64,000 nucleotides of DNA from Halomonas sp. 7T (GCF_025643255.1 NZ_CP087112.1:1-64000); one strand, 5' to 3'. Numbered from the stretch's first letter, positions 1-13,233 are shown. Numbers and translations: made by a program. The notes: a model not told the origin generated them from the letters alone.

Positions 1-774
1 GTCGCGGCCAAACTTGCTGCCCATGGCGTCTTCGGAGAGGTAGGTAATGTGCCCCACCATGCGGGCGAGTTTTAGCCCTCGCTTGGGGACGGTGTCGTGC
101 TCGGCATACCAGCCATCAAAAAACTCAGGGTCAGAGCGTATTGCTTGACGGGCGACTTCGTTAAAGGCGATGTTTTGTGCAGAAAGACGCGGCGTCGCTG
201 CGATTACCACCGCGTTAGCAACGCGCTCGGGATAAGTGATCGTCCACTGCAGCACCTGCATGCCGCCCAGGCTGCCGCCCACCGCCGCAGCCCACCGTTC
301 AATGCCCAGATGGTCGGCTAAACGTGCTTGGCTGGCCACCCAGTCACTGACGGTAACCATGGGGAAGTCCGGCCCCCATTGGCGGCCCGTTTCCGGGTTA
401 TGGCTCACCGGACCCGTACTGCCGTGGCAGCCGCCTAGATTATTGAGTGACACCACGAAAAAGCGGTTGGTATCGATGGATTTGCCGGGGCCGATATGAG
501 CATCCCACCAGCCTGGCTTGCGGTCATCAGCGCTGTGGTAACCCGCCGCATGATGATGTCCTGACAGTGCATGGCAAATTAATACGGCGTTCGTACGCTC
601 GGCGTTCAGCGTGCCGTAGGTCTCATAAATAAGCTCGTACTCGGGCAGTGCCTTGCCGCAGGCAAGCGACAGGGGGGTGTCAAACTTGGCCACATGCGGC
701 GTGATAAGGCCAACGGAGTCCGCTGGCCAATCGCTTGATACAAGCGTGTCTGAAAGAGTGTCTGAATCAGGCAT
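1..774 (-). CDS. metX: Homoserine O-acyltransferase MetX, C-terminus cut by window edge
   Basis: Transfers an acyl group from acyl-CoA to homoserine, the committing step of methionine synthesis in the cytoplasm. It is an alpha/beta hydrolase-fold enzyme. The reading frame is open from ATG at 774 to base 1 and gives 258 of about 380 expected residues. The nucleophile elbow GGSLGG places the catalytic Ser near residue 168, and the family signature [12 protein letters not shown] lies near residues 111-122. The catalytic Asp and His would be in the missing part. It is the last visible gene of the leftward run yggS-proC-yggT-metX, an order also known in Pseudomonas, where metW usually follows. Whether the donor is acetyl-CoA or succinyl-CoA cannot be decided from this fragment; many gammaproteobacterial MetX proteins are reported to use succinyl-CoA. 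Confidence 0.93.
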   Translation of the reverse strand, partial: MPDSDTLSDTLVSSDWPADSVGLITPHVAKFDTPLSLACGKALPEYELIYETYGTLNAERTNAVLICHALSGHHHAAGYHSADDRKPGWWDAHIGPGKSIDTNRFFVVSLNNLGGCHGSTGPVSHNPETGRQWGPDFPMVTVSDWVASQARLADHLGIERWAAAVGGSLGGMQVLQWTITYPERVANAVVIAATPRLSAQNIAFNEVARQAIRSDPEFFDGWYAEHDTVPKRGLKLARMVGHITYLSEDAMGSKFGRD

Positions 775-838
775 CGAAAGCGCTAGTCCTGCAAAAATAA
801 GTCCCGCTGAAAATAAGTTCTGCTGAACTTGGCGTTAA

Positions 839-866
839 ATTTAAAGCCCTAACATTTAAAGCCCTA
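839..866. repeat. Short tandem duplication over the yggT stop codon
   Basis: The 13-base unit atttaaagcccta occurs at 839-851 and again at 854-866, a period of 15. The right copy contains the last codons and stop of yggT; the left copy repeats them just beyond the stop, in the gap before metX. It looks like a recent slippage duplication with no effect on either protein. Confidence 0.7.
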
Positions 867-1449
867 CCAGTGTTCCAGGCATGCCAGCAGCGCGAATTAA
901 CGACCCCACCACGACGCCATCTACGATGTTAATAGCGATAAATACGACGATCGGCGATAGGTCTATCATTCCCAATGGCGGGATAACTTTGCGCACAGGC
1001 GCCATAATGGGCTCAACGAGTTGCATGACCAGCAGCGCACCAGGGTGACTAGCGTTAGGCGCTACCCAGCTCAAGATGATCATTACGATCATGGCAAAGA
1101 AGTAGATCTTCAAAATGGCATTGGCTAAAGCGGCGACGCCTGCAATTAAGACCCCGGCGATGGGTGGCATTCCCATGCCAATCACCATGAAGATACCTAT
1201 AATACTGGCTATTTTAAGCACAAAACCCGCGGCCAGCGTTGCCAAATCAAACCGACCGCCAACGGGGCCTAAAAAACCTTGGAATAGGCCTACCACTGGC
1301 TGGGTGATTTTCACTACCGATTGGCTTAGCGGATTGTAGTAATCCGCTCGCGATGCCTGCAGCAGAAAGCGCAGCATTAATAAGAATAAATAAATGTTGA
1401 TCAGGGTGTTCACTAACAATAACCCGGCACTACCCACTTGGCTGCCCAT
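856..1449 (-). CDS. yggT: YggT family integral membrane protein
   Basis: A 197-residue very hydrophobic protein with two copies of the YGGT domain, each a pair of membrane helices (roughly residues 5-95 and 100-190). The motif FLLQASRADYYNPLSQ near residues 28-43 and the matching RKVIPPLGMIDLSP in the second half are typical of the family. The molecular role is not settled; links to cell division, osmotic tolerance or potassium handling have been suggested for relatives. It lies 29 bases after proC on the same strand and before metX, the usual gammaproteobacterial neighbourhood. Start chosen at the ATG at 1449, which directly precedes the first membrane helix. Confidence 0.9.
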   Translation of the reverse strand: MGSQVGSAGLLLVNTLINIYLFLLMLRFLLQASRADYYNPLSQSVVKITQPVVGLFQGFLGPVGGRFDLATLAAGFVLKIASIIGIFMVIGMGMPPIAGVLIAGVAALANAILKIYFFAMIVMIILSWVAPNASHPGALLVMQLVEPIMAPVRKVIPPLGMIDLSPIVVFIAINIVDGVVVGSLIRAAGMPGTLVGL

Positions 1450-1478
1450 GGCGGCGTCTCCGTTGCGTTAAATTTGGC

Positions 1479-2303
1479 TTAGCTTGCGCTGAGTTCCTTG
1501 GCCATTGCTTGGGCACGGTCGGCGCAGGCCTGCATGGCATCGGCAATGGTGGTGCGCAGCTGCGCATCTTCCATGTGTTGTATGGCGCGTTCGGTGGTGC
1601 CGCCCGGTGACATCACATTCTGTTTAAGCGTAGCGGGATCTTTGTCGCTCGTTTGTGCCATGGTGGCGGCACCCAGGGCGGTTTGGATCGCTAGGCGTCG
1701 TGCCGTGGCAGCAGGCAGACCAAGTTTAACGGCGGCTTCTTCCATCGCCTCAAACATCAAAAAGAAATAGGCGGGCGCGCTACCTGATACCGCGGTGACG
1801 GCATCCAGCAGGTGCTCGTCGTCAACCCATTCGGCAATGCCAACCGCTTCCATTAGCTGGGTAGCCAGTGTGCGCTGCGTATCGCTTACCGCCGCGTTCG
1901 CATAAAGGCCGCTAGCGCCAATGCCGACAAGTGACGGGGTGTTGGGCATGCAGCGTACCAGTGCGTTACCGCCGCCTAGCCACTGGTCAATAGTGTCGGC
2001 ATCGAGACCTGCTGCAATAGAAATAATCAGCGGGGCTTGTTGCTGCACGCTGTCGCGCATGGCGTCACACACGTCGTGCATAATTTGTGGTTTGACCGCG
2101 AGGACGACCACATCAGCCTGTTCAATAGCAGCGTTATTGTCAGTCTGAGTATTTATCCCCAGGCGCTGCTTTAACGCGGCCAGTTCACTCTCGTTAGGGG
2201 CTGTGGCGGTAATGTCTGATGGGGCAGCGCCGCTTTCGATGAGTCCGCCGATAATGGCACTGGCCATATTGCCTGCGCCAATGAAGGTGATCTTGCTCGC
2301 CAT
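1479..2303 (-). CDS. proC: Pyrroline-5-carboxylate reductase
   Basis: Reduces 1-pyrroline-5-carboxylate to L-proline with NAD(P)H, the last step of proline synthesis. The 274 residues match the usual length. An N-terminal Rossmann domain begins with FIGAGNMASAIIGG at residues 7-20, and the C-terminal dimerisation domain carries the ProC signature SGSAPAYFF followed by VMSPGGTTERAI. It sits between yggS and yggT on the minus strand and is probably cotranscribed with them. Proline is a compatible solute in halophiles, so the gene could matter for osmoadaptation, but nothing in the sequence shows special regulation. Confidence 0.96.
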   Translation of the reverse strand: MASKITFIGAGNMASAIIGGLIESGAAPSDITATAPNESELAALKQRLGINTQTDNNAAIEQADVVVLAVKPQIMHDVCDAMRDSVQQQAPLIISIAAGLDADTIDQWLGGGNALVRCMPNTPSLVGIGASGLYANAAVSDTQRTLATQLMEAVGIAEWVDDEHLLDAVTAVSGSAPAYFFLMFEAMEEAAVKLGLPAATARRLAIQTALGAATMAQTSDKDPATLKQNVMSPGGTTERAIQHMEDAQLRTTIADAMQACADRAQAMAKELSAS

Positions 2304-2389
2304 ATGGGTATCCTATGTTGAAAGTGGGCCGCACTCAGCGGCTGTGTTGTAAGCGTAACGGTTGCGGCTACCCGAGTGCACTAAGTGCT

Positions 2390-3085
2390 TCACCGGGCAC
2401 CAAAAATAGCCGTTCCTAAGCGTACCAGAGTCGCGCCCTCAAAAATGGCCGCTTCCAGGTCATCGCTCATGCCCATAGAAAGCGTATCCAGAGGGGCTTC
2501 AGGCAGCACGGTTTGCAGTTCTATGAGGAGTTGACGCAGCTCTGCAAAGGGTGCCCGTTGCGCAGAGAGGCTATCAGCGGGAGCAGGAATTGCCATTAAA
2601 CCTCGCAGCTGTAGCCGAGGCAGGGCGGCAACCTCGCGAGCCAGTGCGACAACCTCTTCAGGCATAACGCCTGACTTGGAAGCCTCGCGACTGATATTAA
2701 CCTGTAGGCAAATATTGAGCGGCGCGAGATGTTCCGGACGCTGTTCGCTCAAGCGTTTGGCAATTTTTACGCGCTCGACGCTGTGCATCCAGGCAAAATT
2801 TTCGGCGACTGAACGGGTTTTGTTAGACTGCAGTGGGCCGATGAAATGCCACACAATATCGTCTAGGTCGGCGAGTTCAGCCTGTTTCTCCAGCGCTTCT
2901 TGAAGGTAGTTTTCACTAAACTCCCGCTGACCAAGCTGCCAAGCCTGCCGAATCAACGAGGCCGGTTTGGTTTTGCTCACTGCCAGTAACGTCGCGCTAT
3001 CAAGCGGGCGGTTAGCGTTTTCTAGTGCCTTCTGTAGGCGCTCGCGCGCAGCGGCGAGTGTTTCGGGGAGCGCGATGTCTGTCAT
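2390..3085 (-). CDS. yggS: PLP homeostasis protein YggS (PLPBP/PROSC family)
   Basis: A pyridoxal-phosphate-binding protein of alanine-racemase-like TIM-barrel fold that helps keep free PLP and amino acid pools balanced; no enzymatic reaction is firmly established. The cofactor lysine is in LLAVSKTKP (Lys38). The end MSDDLEAAIFEGATLVRLGTAIFG is the family C-terminus, with the phosphate-contacting residues. I place the start at the ATG at 3085 (231 residues) because the longer open frame to 3316 would run into pilT and adds unrelated residues. It leads the yggS-proC-yggT-metX run and is divergent from pilT with only 33 bases between starts. Confidence 0.94.
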   Translation of the reverse strand: MTDIALPETLAAARERLQKALENANRPLDSATLLAVSKTKPASLIRQAWQLGQREFSENYLQEALEKQAELADLDDIVWHFIGPLQSNKTRSVAENFAWMHSVERVKIAKRLSEQRPEHLAPLNICLQVNISREASKSGVMPEEVVALAREVAALPRLQLRGLMAIPAPADSLSAQRAPFAELRQLLIELQTVLPEAPLDTLSMGMSDDLEAAIFEGATLVRLGTAIFGAR

Positions 3086-3118
3086 ACTCAAGCACCTTAA
3101 CGCAGCTGGGAAAGAGAG

Positions 3119-4162
3119 ATGGATATTACCGAACTGCTGGCATTCTCGGCAAAGCAGAATGCATCCGACCTGCACCTTTCTGCGGGTCTCCCCCCCATGA
3201 TACGTGTTGATGGCGATATTCGTCGGCTTAATGTGCCGGCGATGGACAACAGCGAAGTAAGGCGGTTGATCTACGACATCATGAACGATCAGCAGCGCCG
3301 CGACTATGAAGAGCACTTGGAAACCGACTTTTCATTTGACGTGCCGGGGGTGGCGCGGTTTAGGGTCAATGCGTTTAACCAAGCGCGCGGCGTGGGCGCG
3401 GTTTTTCGTACTATCCCGAATGATGTGCTTTCTATGCAGGCGCTGGGCCTTGGTGAGGTGTTCGAGCGCCTGGCGATGCTGCCCCGTGGGTTGGTGCTTG
3501 TGACGGGGCCAACTGGGTCGGGTAAAAGCACGACGCTCGCCGCGATGATTGATTACATTAACGATCATCGCTTTGAGCACATTCTGACCATCGAAGATCC
3601 GGTGGAGTTTGTGCATGCCAGTAAGCGCTGTTTAATCAATCAACGCGAAGTGCATCGCGATACGCGCAGCTTCAACAGCGCACTACGCAGCGCCTTACGT
3701 GAAGACCCGGACGTTATCTTAGTAGGCGAGCTGCGCGATTTGGAAACGATTCGCCTAGCGCTGACCGCTGCAGAAACGGGGCACCTCGTGTTTGGCACGC
3801 TGCATACAACCTCCGCTGCCAAAACCATCGATCGGATTATTGATGTGTTCCCAGGTGAGGAAAAATCCATGGTGCGCTCGATGCTGTCGGAGTCGCTTCA
3901 GGCCGTTGTGTCGCAGGCGCTATTAAAACGCCAGGGCGGCGGGCGCGTGGCGGCCCACGAGATATTGATTGCGACCGCTGCCGTTCGAAATCTCATTCGT
4001 GAGGATAAAGTGGCGCAGATTTATTCGGCCATTCAAACGGGGGGCAACCTGGGTATGCAAACCTTAAATGCCTCGCTGGCTAAATTGGTCAAAGAGGGGG
4101 TAGTGAGTATGGAGGATGCTCAAGCACGTGCAAAAGGGACGCTTTCGTTAGGGGACGAGTAA
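3119..4162 (+). CDS. pilT: Type IV pilus retraction ATPase PilT
   Basis: Hexameric cytoplasmic ATPase that depolymerises type IV pili and drives twitching motility. The 347 residues match the family length. There is an N-terminal PAS-like domain (about 1-100), Walker A GPTGSGKS at 130-137, the Walker B/Glu region EDPDVILVGE ending at Glu204, and the His box around LVFGTLHTTSAAKTIDRI. The retraction-specific C-terminal AIRNLIRE-type motif appears as AVRNLIRE. The ribosome binding site is a purine stretch at 3109-3117. pilU follows after 3 bases, so the two are cotranslated. Confidence 0.96.
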   Translation: MDITELLAFSAKQNASDLHLSAGLPPMIRVDGDIRRLNVPAMDNSEVRRLIYDIMNDQQRRDYEEHLETDFSFDVPGVARFRVNAFNQARGVGAVFRTIPNDVLSMQALGLGEVFERLAMLPRGLVLVTGPTGSGKSTTLAAMIDYINDHRFEHILTIEDPVEFVHASKRCLINQREVHRDTRSFNSALRSALREDPDVILVGELRDLETIRLALTAAETGHLVFGTLHTTSAAKTIDRIIDVFPGEEKSMVRSMLSESLQAVVSQALLKRQGGGRVAAHEILIATAAVRNLIREDKVAQIYSAIQTGGNLGMQTLNASLAKLVKEGVVSMEDAQARAKGTLSLGDE

Positions 4163-4165
4163 CGC

Positions 4166-5329
4166 ATGAGTGAGCCAACAAACGGTATGACAGCCTCCCA
4201 GTGGTTGCATCAACTGCTGGCCATTATGATTGAACAGCAGGCGGCGGACCTATTGATTTCGGTAGGCGCGCCGCCAAGTTTGAAAACCTCCCAGGGGCTG
4301 GTGCCGTTGGGCCGGCAACCGCTTTCGCCCAGCCAAGTACGCAGTCTGGTGATAAGCGCAGTACCGGACATGCAGCGGGAGCGGTTTGCGTTAGAGCACG
4401 AGGCAAATTTCGCCCTAAGCCTTGAGCACAAAGGCCGCTTTAGGGTCAGCGCTTTTCAGCAGCGTAATGAACCGGCCATGGTGGTGCGCCGAATTGCTCA
4501 AGAAATTCCCACACTCACGGCACTGGGTGTGCCCAGTAAGCTCGCTGAACTCGCTAACGCCAAGCGCGGGCTGGTGCTGGTAGTGGGGGGAACAGGCACG
4601 GGTAAATCAACCACGCTAGCGGCCATGATTCAAGAGCGCAACGTCTCGGTGGGTGGACACATCATCACCATCGAAGACCCTATCGAGTATTTGCATCCGC
4701 ATCAGCGCGGTATCGTTAATCAACGTGAAGTGGGGGTGGATACGGAGTCCTTCGAGGTGGCGCTGAAAAACACACTTCGCCAAGCGCCGGATGTGATCTT
4801 GATTGGCGAAGTGCGTACTCGGGAAACCATGGAGCACGCCCTTACCTTTGCTGAAACGGGGCATCTTTGCCTTGCCACGCTGCATGCTAATAATGCTAAT
4901 CAAGCGTTAGAGCGCATCCTCCACTTTTTTCCTCATGAGCGGCATGAGCAAATACGCATGGATCTATCGCTCAACCTTCGTGCAGTGGTGGCACAGCAGC
5001 TGTTACCGACTCAGCAGGGAGGGCGCTGCGCAGCGATTGAAATTATGCTCTCTTCCCCTCGTGTGGTGGACCTCATACGAAAAGGCCGTATCGATGAGCT
5101 GAAGTCAGCCATGGCAGCTTCTCAAGATGCGGGGATGCAAACGTTTGATCAAGCCCTTTACGCGCTTTACCAAGCGGAGCAAATCAGTCAGCAGGTCGCG
5201 CTGGCGCACGCGGACTCTGCCAATGACCTGCGGCTGATGATTAAGCATGGCGATGCGGCGACCAGCGGTACATCGCTGGCCGCGCAGGTATCCCCCCATT
5301 TGGCGTTGCGCGACGGCGATGATTATTAA
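4166..5329 (+). CDS. pilU: PilT-dependent retraction ATPase PilU
   Basis: PilT paralogue that assists retraction under load and depends on PilT for activity. 387 residues, with Walker A GGTGTGKS at 141-148, catalytic region APDVILIGEVRTRET and His box HLCLATLHANNANQALERI. The HANN form and the longer C-terminal tail (about 40 residues beyond the ATPase core) separate it from PilT. It begins 3 bases after the pilT stop and ends 12 bases from the convergent anmK stop, leaving no room for an obvious terminator. Confidence 0.95.
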   Translation: MSEPTNGMTASQWLHQLLAIMIEQQAADLLISVGAPPSLKTSQGLVPLGRQPLSPSQVRSLVISAVPDMQRERFALEHEANFALSLEHKGRFRVSAFQQRNEPAMVVRRIAQEIPTLTALGVPSKLAELANAKRGLVLVVGGTGTGKSTTLAAMIQERNVSVGGHIITIEDPIEYLHPHQRGIVNQREVGVDTESFEVALKNTLRQAPDVILIGEVRTRETMEHALTFAETGHLCLATLHANNANQALERILHFFPHERHEQIRMDLSLNLRAVVAQQLLPTQQGGRCAAIEIMLSSPRVVDLIRKGRIDELKSAMAASQDAGMQTFDQALYALYQAEQISQQVALAHADSANDLRLMIKHGDAATSGTSLAAQVSPHLALRDGDDY

Positions 5330-5341
5330 CGCGTGACGCTG

Positions 5342-6484
5342 CTAGGGAGCGTAAATGCCGCCTAATACGCGCGGGCCACTGGCGCCGGTTACAGACGGTA
5401 AATTGCCCGGCAGTCCATGCAGGCGCTGGTGAGCTAGCCAGGCAAAAGCCCCGGCTTCAATCCAGTCTTCCGGCCAGCCCAGCGTAGCAGGGGAAAGTAG
5501 CGTTAATTGAGACAGGTGCGCGGCTAACCTTTCCATCAAATACGCATTGTGAGCACCGCCGCCGCATACCAAAAGGGCCGCGGAGGGCTGGCTAAGCGGC
5601 AGCTGCGTAACGCCCTGTGCCACGCTGACCGCAGTGAGTTCAGCCAGTGTGGCTTGAACGTCCTGTGGGGTCTCGTTACCGCTTAAGTGTTGCTCTAACC
5701 ACGCCAAATGAAAGAGTTCACGACCCGTGCTGCGGGGTGGCGGCTGATGGAAGAAGGGTTCCTTCAGCAGGCGGGCGAGCAGCGCTGGGTCAATGTGGCC
5801 GCTGGCAGCCCATGCGCCGTTGTCATCAAAGCGCCCTGGGTAATGCTTGGCAAACCAAGCGTCGAGCAGCACGTTCGCTGGGCCGGTGTCGAAGCCTACC
5901 ACGGTGCGCTCCTGCTCCTGAGGAAGCCAAGTGAGATTGGCAAAGCCGCCTAAATTCAGCACCAGTTGCTCACCTGGGCGCTGCCCAAACAGCGCTTGAT
6001 GAAAGGCCGGGGCCAGCGGTGCCGCCTGGCCGCCAGCGGCAAGATCGCGGCGTCGAAAGTCGGCGACCACGGTGCAGCCGGTGAGCTCTGCCAAAAGGCT
6101 TGGGTTATCTAACTGTAGGGTATAGGCAGGGCCACCTTGGTGACCTTGAGGAGCGTGCTCAATTGTCTGGCCGTGGCTGCCGATTGCCGTTATCTGTTTC
6201 GGGGTCAGCTTTTGTTCCGCTAATAGCGTTTGAACAGCCTTGGCTTGCACTCGGCAAAAGGCATCCTCGGCGTCAGCCAGCTCGGCAAAGCTTGCAGAGG
6301 GTGCGTGACAGAGGTGCAGCAGCTTCTCATGCAATGTGTCTGGCATAGCGATGGCCGCGGTGGCCAAAAGCTGAGGCGTATGATCAGGTGCGATGGCAAC
6401 CAGCGCTGCATCAATACCGTCCAGGCTAGTGCCAGACATTAAACCAATATAGTAGGCGGGTGACGAAGGGTGCGAGGTTTTCAT
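5342..6484 (-). CDS. anmK: Anhydro-N-acetylmuramic acid kinase
   Basis: Phosphorylates and hydrolyses 1,6-anhydro-N-acetylmuramic acid to MurNAc-6-phosphate, recycling cell wall sugar. The N-terminal motif GLMSGTSLDGIDAALV at 14-29 is the family hallmark of the ASKHA fold, with further signatures IGSHGQT, VVADFRRRD, LGGFANLT and FDTGPANVLLD. 380 residues is within the normal range. It converges with pilU and is divergent from tyrS; in Pseudomonas and relatives anmK is also found next to tyrS, which supports the call. Confidence 0.95.
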   Translation of the reverse strand: MKTSHPSSPAYYIGLMSGTSLDGIDAALVAIAPDHTPQLLATAAIAMPDTLHEKLLHLCHAPSASFAELADAEDAFCRVQAKAVQTLLAEQKLTPKQITAIGSHGQTIEHAPQGHQGGPAYTLQLDNPSLLAELTGCTVVADFRRRDLAAGGQAAPLAPAFHQALFGQRPGEQLVLNLGGFANLTWLPQEQERTVVGFDTGPANVLLDAWFAKHYPGRFDDNGAWAASGHIDPALLARLLKEPFFHQPPPRSTGRELFHLAWLEQHLSGNETPQDVQATLAELTAVSVAQGVTQLPLSQPSAALLVCGGGAHNAYLMERLAAHLSQLTLLSPATLGWPEDWIEAGAFAWLAHQRLHGLPGNLPSVTGASGPRVLGGIYAP

Positions 6485-6600
6485 AGTCCGGGTTATCCAA
6501 AACGGAGTGAAGGCTCAACCAAGGCGGTAGGGCGTGGTAATATCGCCCACCAGTCATCATTTAAATGTTTTTAACGGCACATAGTACATGGAGAGAGGCA

Positions 6601-7800
6601 ATGAGTGAGGTGGATCAGGCGTTAGCGCTGCTGTCGCGGGGTACGCATGAAATCCTGGTAGAAGAGGAGCTGCGTAAAAAGCTCGCGTCCGGTCGTAAGC
6701 TGCGTATTAAAGCTGGGTTCGATCCCACGGCACCTGATTTACACCTGGGTCACAGCGTACTGCTGACCAAAATGCGTCAGTTTCAAGACCTCGGCCACAC
6801 CGTCATCTTTCTGATTGGTGATTTCACCGGCCGCATCGGTGACCCAACCGGTAAAAATGTGACCCGCAAGCCGCTGACAGAGGCTGACGTCAAAGCGAAT
6901 GCGGAAACGTATAAAGAGCAGGTGTTTAAAATCCTCGATCCAGAAAAAACCGAGGTGCGCTTCAATGCGGAATGGTTTGGCGAGTTAACCGCGGCCAAAA
7001 TGATTGAACTGGCAGCGCAAAGTACCGTTGCGCGTATGCTGGAGCGTGATGACTTTGAAAAACGCTACAAAGCCAATCAGCCGATTGCGATTCATGAGTT
7101 TCTTTACCCGCTGGTGCAGGGCTATGACTCCGTCGCACTAGAAGCCGATATCGAATTGGGCGGTACCGATCAGAAGTTTAATCTGCTCATGGGTCGTGAG
7201 ATTCAAAAGCACTTTGGCCAGGAGCCCCAGGTGGTGATTACGATGCCACTGCTGGAAGGTTTGGACGGCGTGCAGAAAATGTCCAAGTCACTGGGTAACT
7301 ATGTCGGGGTCGATGAAGCACCGGGCGCTATGTTCAATAAGCTGGTCTCTATGCCGGACAGCTTAATGTGGCGTTACTTCGAACTGCTCTCGCTGAAATC
7401 AAACGAAGAGATTGAGGCGCTTAAGCAGGGCGTTGAGCAGGGGACTAATCCGCGCGATGTGAAAATGGAGCTGGCACGCGAACTTATCGCCCGCTACCAC
7501 GGCGATGAAGCCGCTGCGAATGCGCACAAGTCGGCGGGCAACCAGCTGGCCGACGGTGAGCTGCCGGAAGACCTGCCAGAAGTAGACGTCGATTTTGAAG
7601 GCAGTGAGCAGGCTCCGATTGCGACGGTGCTTAATCGCTCAGGCTTAACCAAGAACAGCGCCCAGGCGAAAGACATGCTGAAAAACGGCAGTGTCAAAGT
7701 GGATGGCGAAGTCGTTGCTCAAGACACTATGTTGGCGACCGGTAAGGTGTACGTTATCCAGGCAGGTAAGAAACGTTACGCCCGTGTGACGCTCGCTTGA
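6601..7800 (+). CDS. tyrS: Tyrosyl-tRNA synthetase
   Basis: Class I aminoacyl-tRNA synthetase that charges tRNA-Tyr. I start it at the ATG at 6601 (399 residues), preceded by ggagagaggca; an upstream in-frame ATG at 6565 would add 12 unlike residues. HIGH-type motif HLGH at 48-51 and KMSKS at 226-230 are intact, and an S4 RNA-binding domain ends the protein (about 335-399). The length and motif spacing fit the TyrZ-like subgroup rather than the E. coli type. The rRNA operon promoter P1 starts only 29 bases after the stop and no terminator is visible, so read-through into rrn is possible. Confidence 0.96.
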   Translation: MSEVDQALALLSRGTHEILVEEELRKKLASGRKLRIKAGFDPTAPDLHLGHSVLLTKMRQFQDLGHTVIFLIGDFTGRIGDPTGKNVTRKPLTEADVKANAETYKEQVFKILDPEKTEVRFNAEWFGELTAAKMIELAAQSTVARMLERDDFEKRYKANQPIAIHEFLYPLVQGYDSVALEADIELGGTDQKFNLLMGREIQKHFGQEPQVVITMPLLEGLDGVQKMSKSLGNYVGVDEAPGAMFNKLVSMPDSLMWRYFELLSLKSNEEIEALKQGVEQGTNPRDVKMELARELIARYHGDEAAANAHKSAGNQLADGELPEDLPEVDVDFEGSEQAPIATVLNRSGLTKNSAQAKDMLKNGSVKVDGEVVAQDTMLATGKVYVIQAGKKRYARVTLA

Positions 7801-7829
7801 ACCTTTTAAAAACTTTTTCACAAAAGCCC

Positions 7830-7858
7830 TTGCCAACCCGGCCGCGAATCCGTAAAGT
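7830..7858 (+). promoter_or_regulatory. rRNA operon promoter P1
   Basis: TTGCCA at 7830-7835 and TAAAGT at 7853-7858 with a 17-base spacer, preceded by an A/T-rich stretch (7805-7825) that could act as an UP element, and followed by a GC-rich region. It lies directly after the tyrS stop codon. Confidence 0.55.
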
Positions 7859-7987
7859 ACGCATCCGCTGCCGGGGACGCCAAGCGTTACCAGCGGTGCA
7901 TGAAGGTGAAAACCTTCGGTTTGTCAGTAGGTTAGAGTCGTTAGTTAGCTCGCCTCGTTCGCTGAATTCAGTCACTGAAAACAGCGG

Positions 7988-8015
7988 TTGACAACCACCA
8001 GGAAATGCGTAGAAT
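7988..8015 (+). promoter_or_regulatory. rRNA operon promoter P2
   Basis: A consensus -35 TTGACA at 7988-7993 and -10 TAGAAT at 8010-8015 with a 16-base spacer, followed by a C-rich discriminator. It lies about 240 bases upstream of mature 16S rRNA and is the best sigma-70 site in the leader. The 16-base spacer and GC-rich discriminator fit a stringently controlled rRNA promoter. Confidence 0.75.
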
Positions 8016-8071
8016 ACGCCTTCCTCGCTGAGGCAACACGGTTCAGGTCATCGAGCCAGCACAGCGAAACA

Positions 8072-8152
8072 GCTCTTTAACAATTTGATCAGGTAATTCA
8101 TGTGGGCGCTTGCCGATGAGGGTGGTAAATCACCAAATATCAAGGCAAGCGC
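8072..8152 (+). promoter_or_regulatory. rrn leader: boxA, 16S processing stem (5' strand) and leader hairpin
   Basis: boxA-like gctctttaacaa at 8072-8083 is the Nus-factor antitermination signal. Bases 8087-8111 (tgatcaggtaattcatgtgg followed by gcgct) pair with 9808-9835 beyond the 16S 3' end, forming the RNase III stem that releases pre-16S rRNA. Bases 8106-8114 (gcgcttgcc) can instead pair with 8144-8152 (ggcaagcgc), so the leader has two alternative folds. No gene lies between tyrS and 16S (7801-8253). Confidence 0.75.
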
Positions 8153-8253
8153 ACAAGAAAGATGTTCACATCTTTTGAATTCGTTTGAACCTTGAGCCAA
8201 GTTTGATGCGCTTCTGTTGCTTTCGAGTGACAGGTAAGCATCACAATGATTTT

Positions 8254-9786
<1,533 letters not shown>

Positions 9787-10080
9787 AACGATGCATCATC
9801 CTCGCGGTAAGCGCTCACAATGAATTACCTGATCAGAATGCTGTTGATACGCAGTGATAAGCGAATGCTTTTTTCACATTAAAAGAAAAGAAAGGTCTTC
9901 TCTCTTTTTTTAACGTGAAAGAACGCTTATCACTGCGCATAGCAGTCGCTCTTTAACAATGTATATCATGCTGACATAAACACTTCTAAGAAGTGTTTAT
10001 ACGTAAATTGTTTTGTGATACGTCTCAAGCGTATCCGGCAATCGTTATCATTGTGAATCCCAGACTCCTTCGGGTTATAG
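9787..10080 (+). other. 16S-23S spacer without tRNA genes, with long hairpin and second boxA
   Basis: The 294-base spacer holds no tRNA-Ile or tRNA-Ala. It contains the 3' strand of the 16S processing stem (9808-9835), then a long inverted repeat: cgcagtgataagcg at 9850-9863 pairs with cgcttatcactgcg at 9924-9937, and the inner purine/pyrimidine tracts also pair. A boxA-like gctctttaacaat follows at 9948-9960. Bases 9963-9973 and about 10010-10051 pair with sequence beyond the 23S 3' end and form the pre-23S processing stem. A small hairpin lies at 9976-10001. Confidence 0.8.
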
Positions 10081-12974
<2,894 letters not shown>

Positions 12975-13104
12975 ATAACACCCAAGGGGTCTGGTCGCAG
13001 TGATAACGAAAACCGGATACGCAGCAGCAAGCCACGCCGCTTGCTGACAAGAGACGATCACAAAACACGCATTACCTGTTCAGCATGATATGCATTACCT
13101 GTTA
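12975..13104 (+). other. 23S-5S spacer with 3' strand of the 23S processing stem
   Basis: A 130-base spacer. gagacgatcacaaaac (13051-13066) and gataacgaaaaccggatacg (13001-13020) pair with 10010-10051 upstream of 23S, and tcagcatgata (13080-13090) pairs with 9963-9973. The partial repeat gcattacctgtt occurs at 13069 and again at 13091. No tRNA is present. Confidence 0.7.
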
Positions 13105-13224
13105 CGCCTGACGACCATAGCGAGCGTGAACCACCTGATCCCTTGCCGAACTCAGCAGTGAAACCGCTTAGCGCCGATGGTAGTGTGGGGTCTCCCCATG
13201 CGAGAGTAGGTCATCGTCAGGCAC
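13105..13224 (+). rRNA. rrf: 5S ribosomal RNA
   Basis: About 120 bases with the conserved cgaactcagcagtgaaac and ggtagtgtggggtctcccca segments. The ends gcctgacga and tcgtcaggc pair to close helix I, which fixes the boundaries to within a base or two. It is the last gene of the rRNA operon. Confidence 0.95.
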
Positions 13225-13233
13225 TTATACCGC

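Noticed and set aside
2390..3316. Long version of yggS starting at 3316
   Set aside because: It would overlap the first 66 codons of pilT, and the extra residues do not look like YggS.
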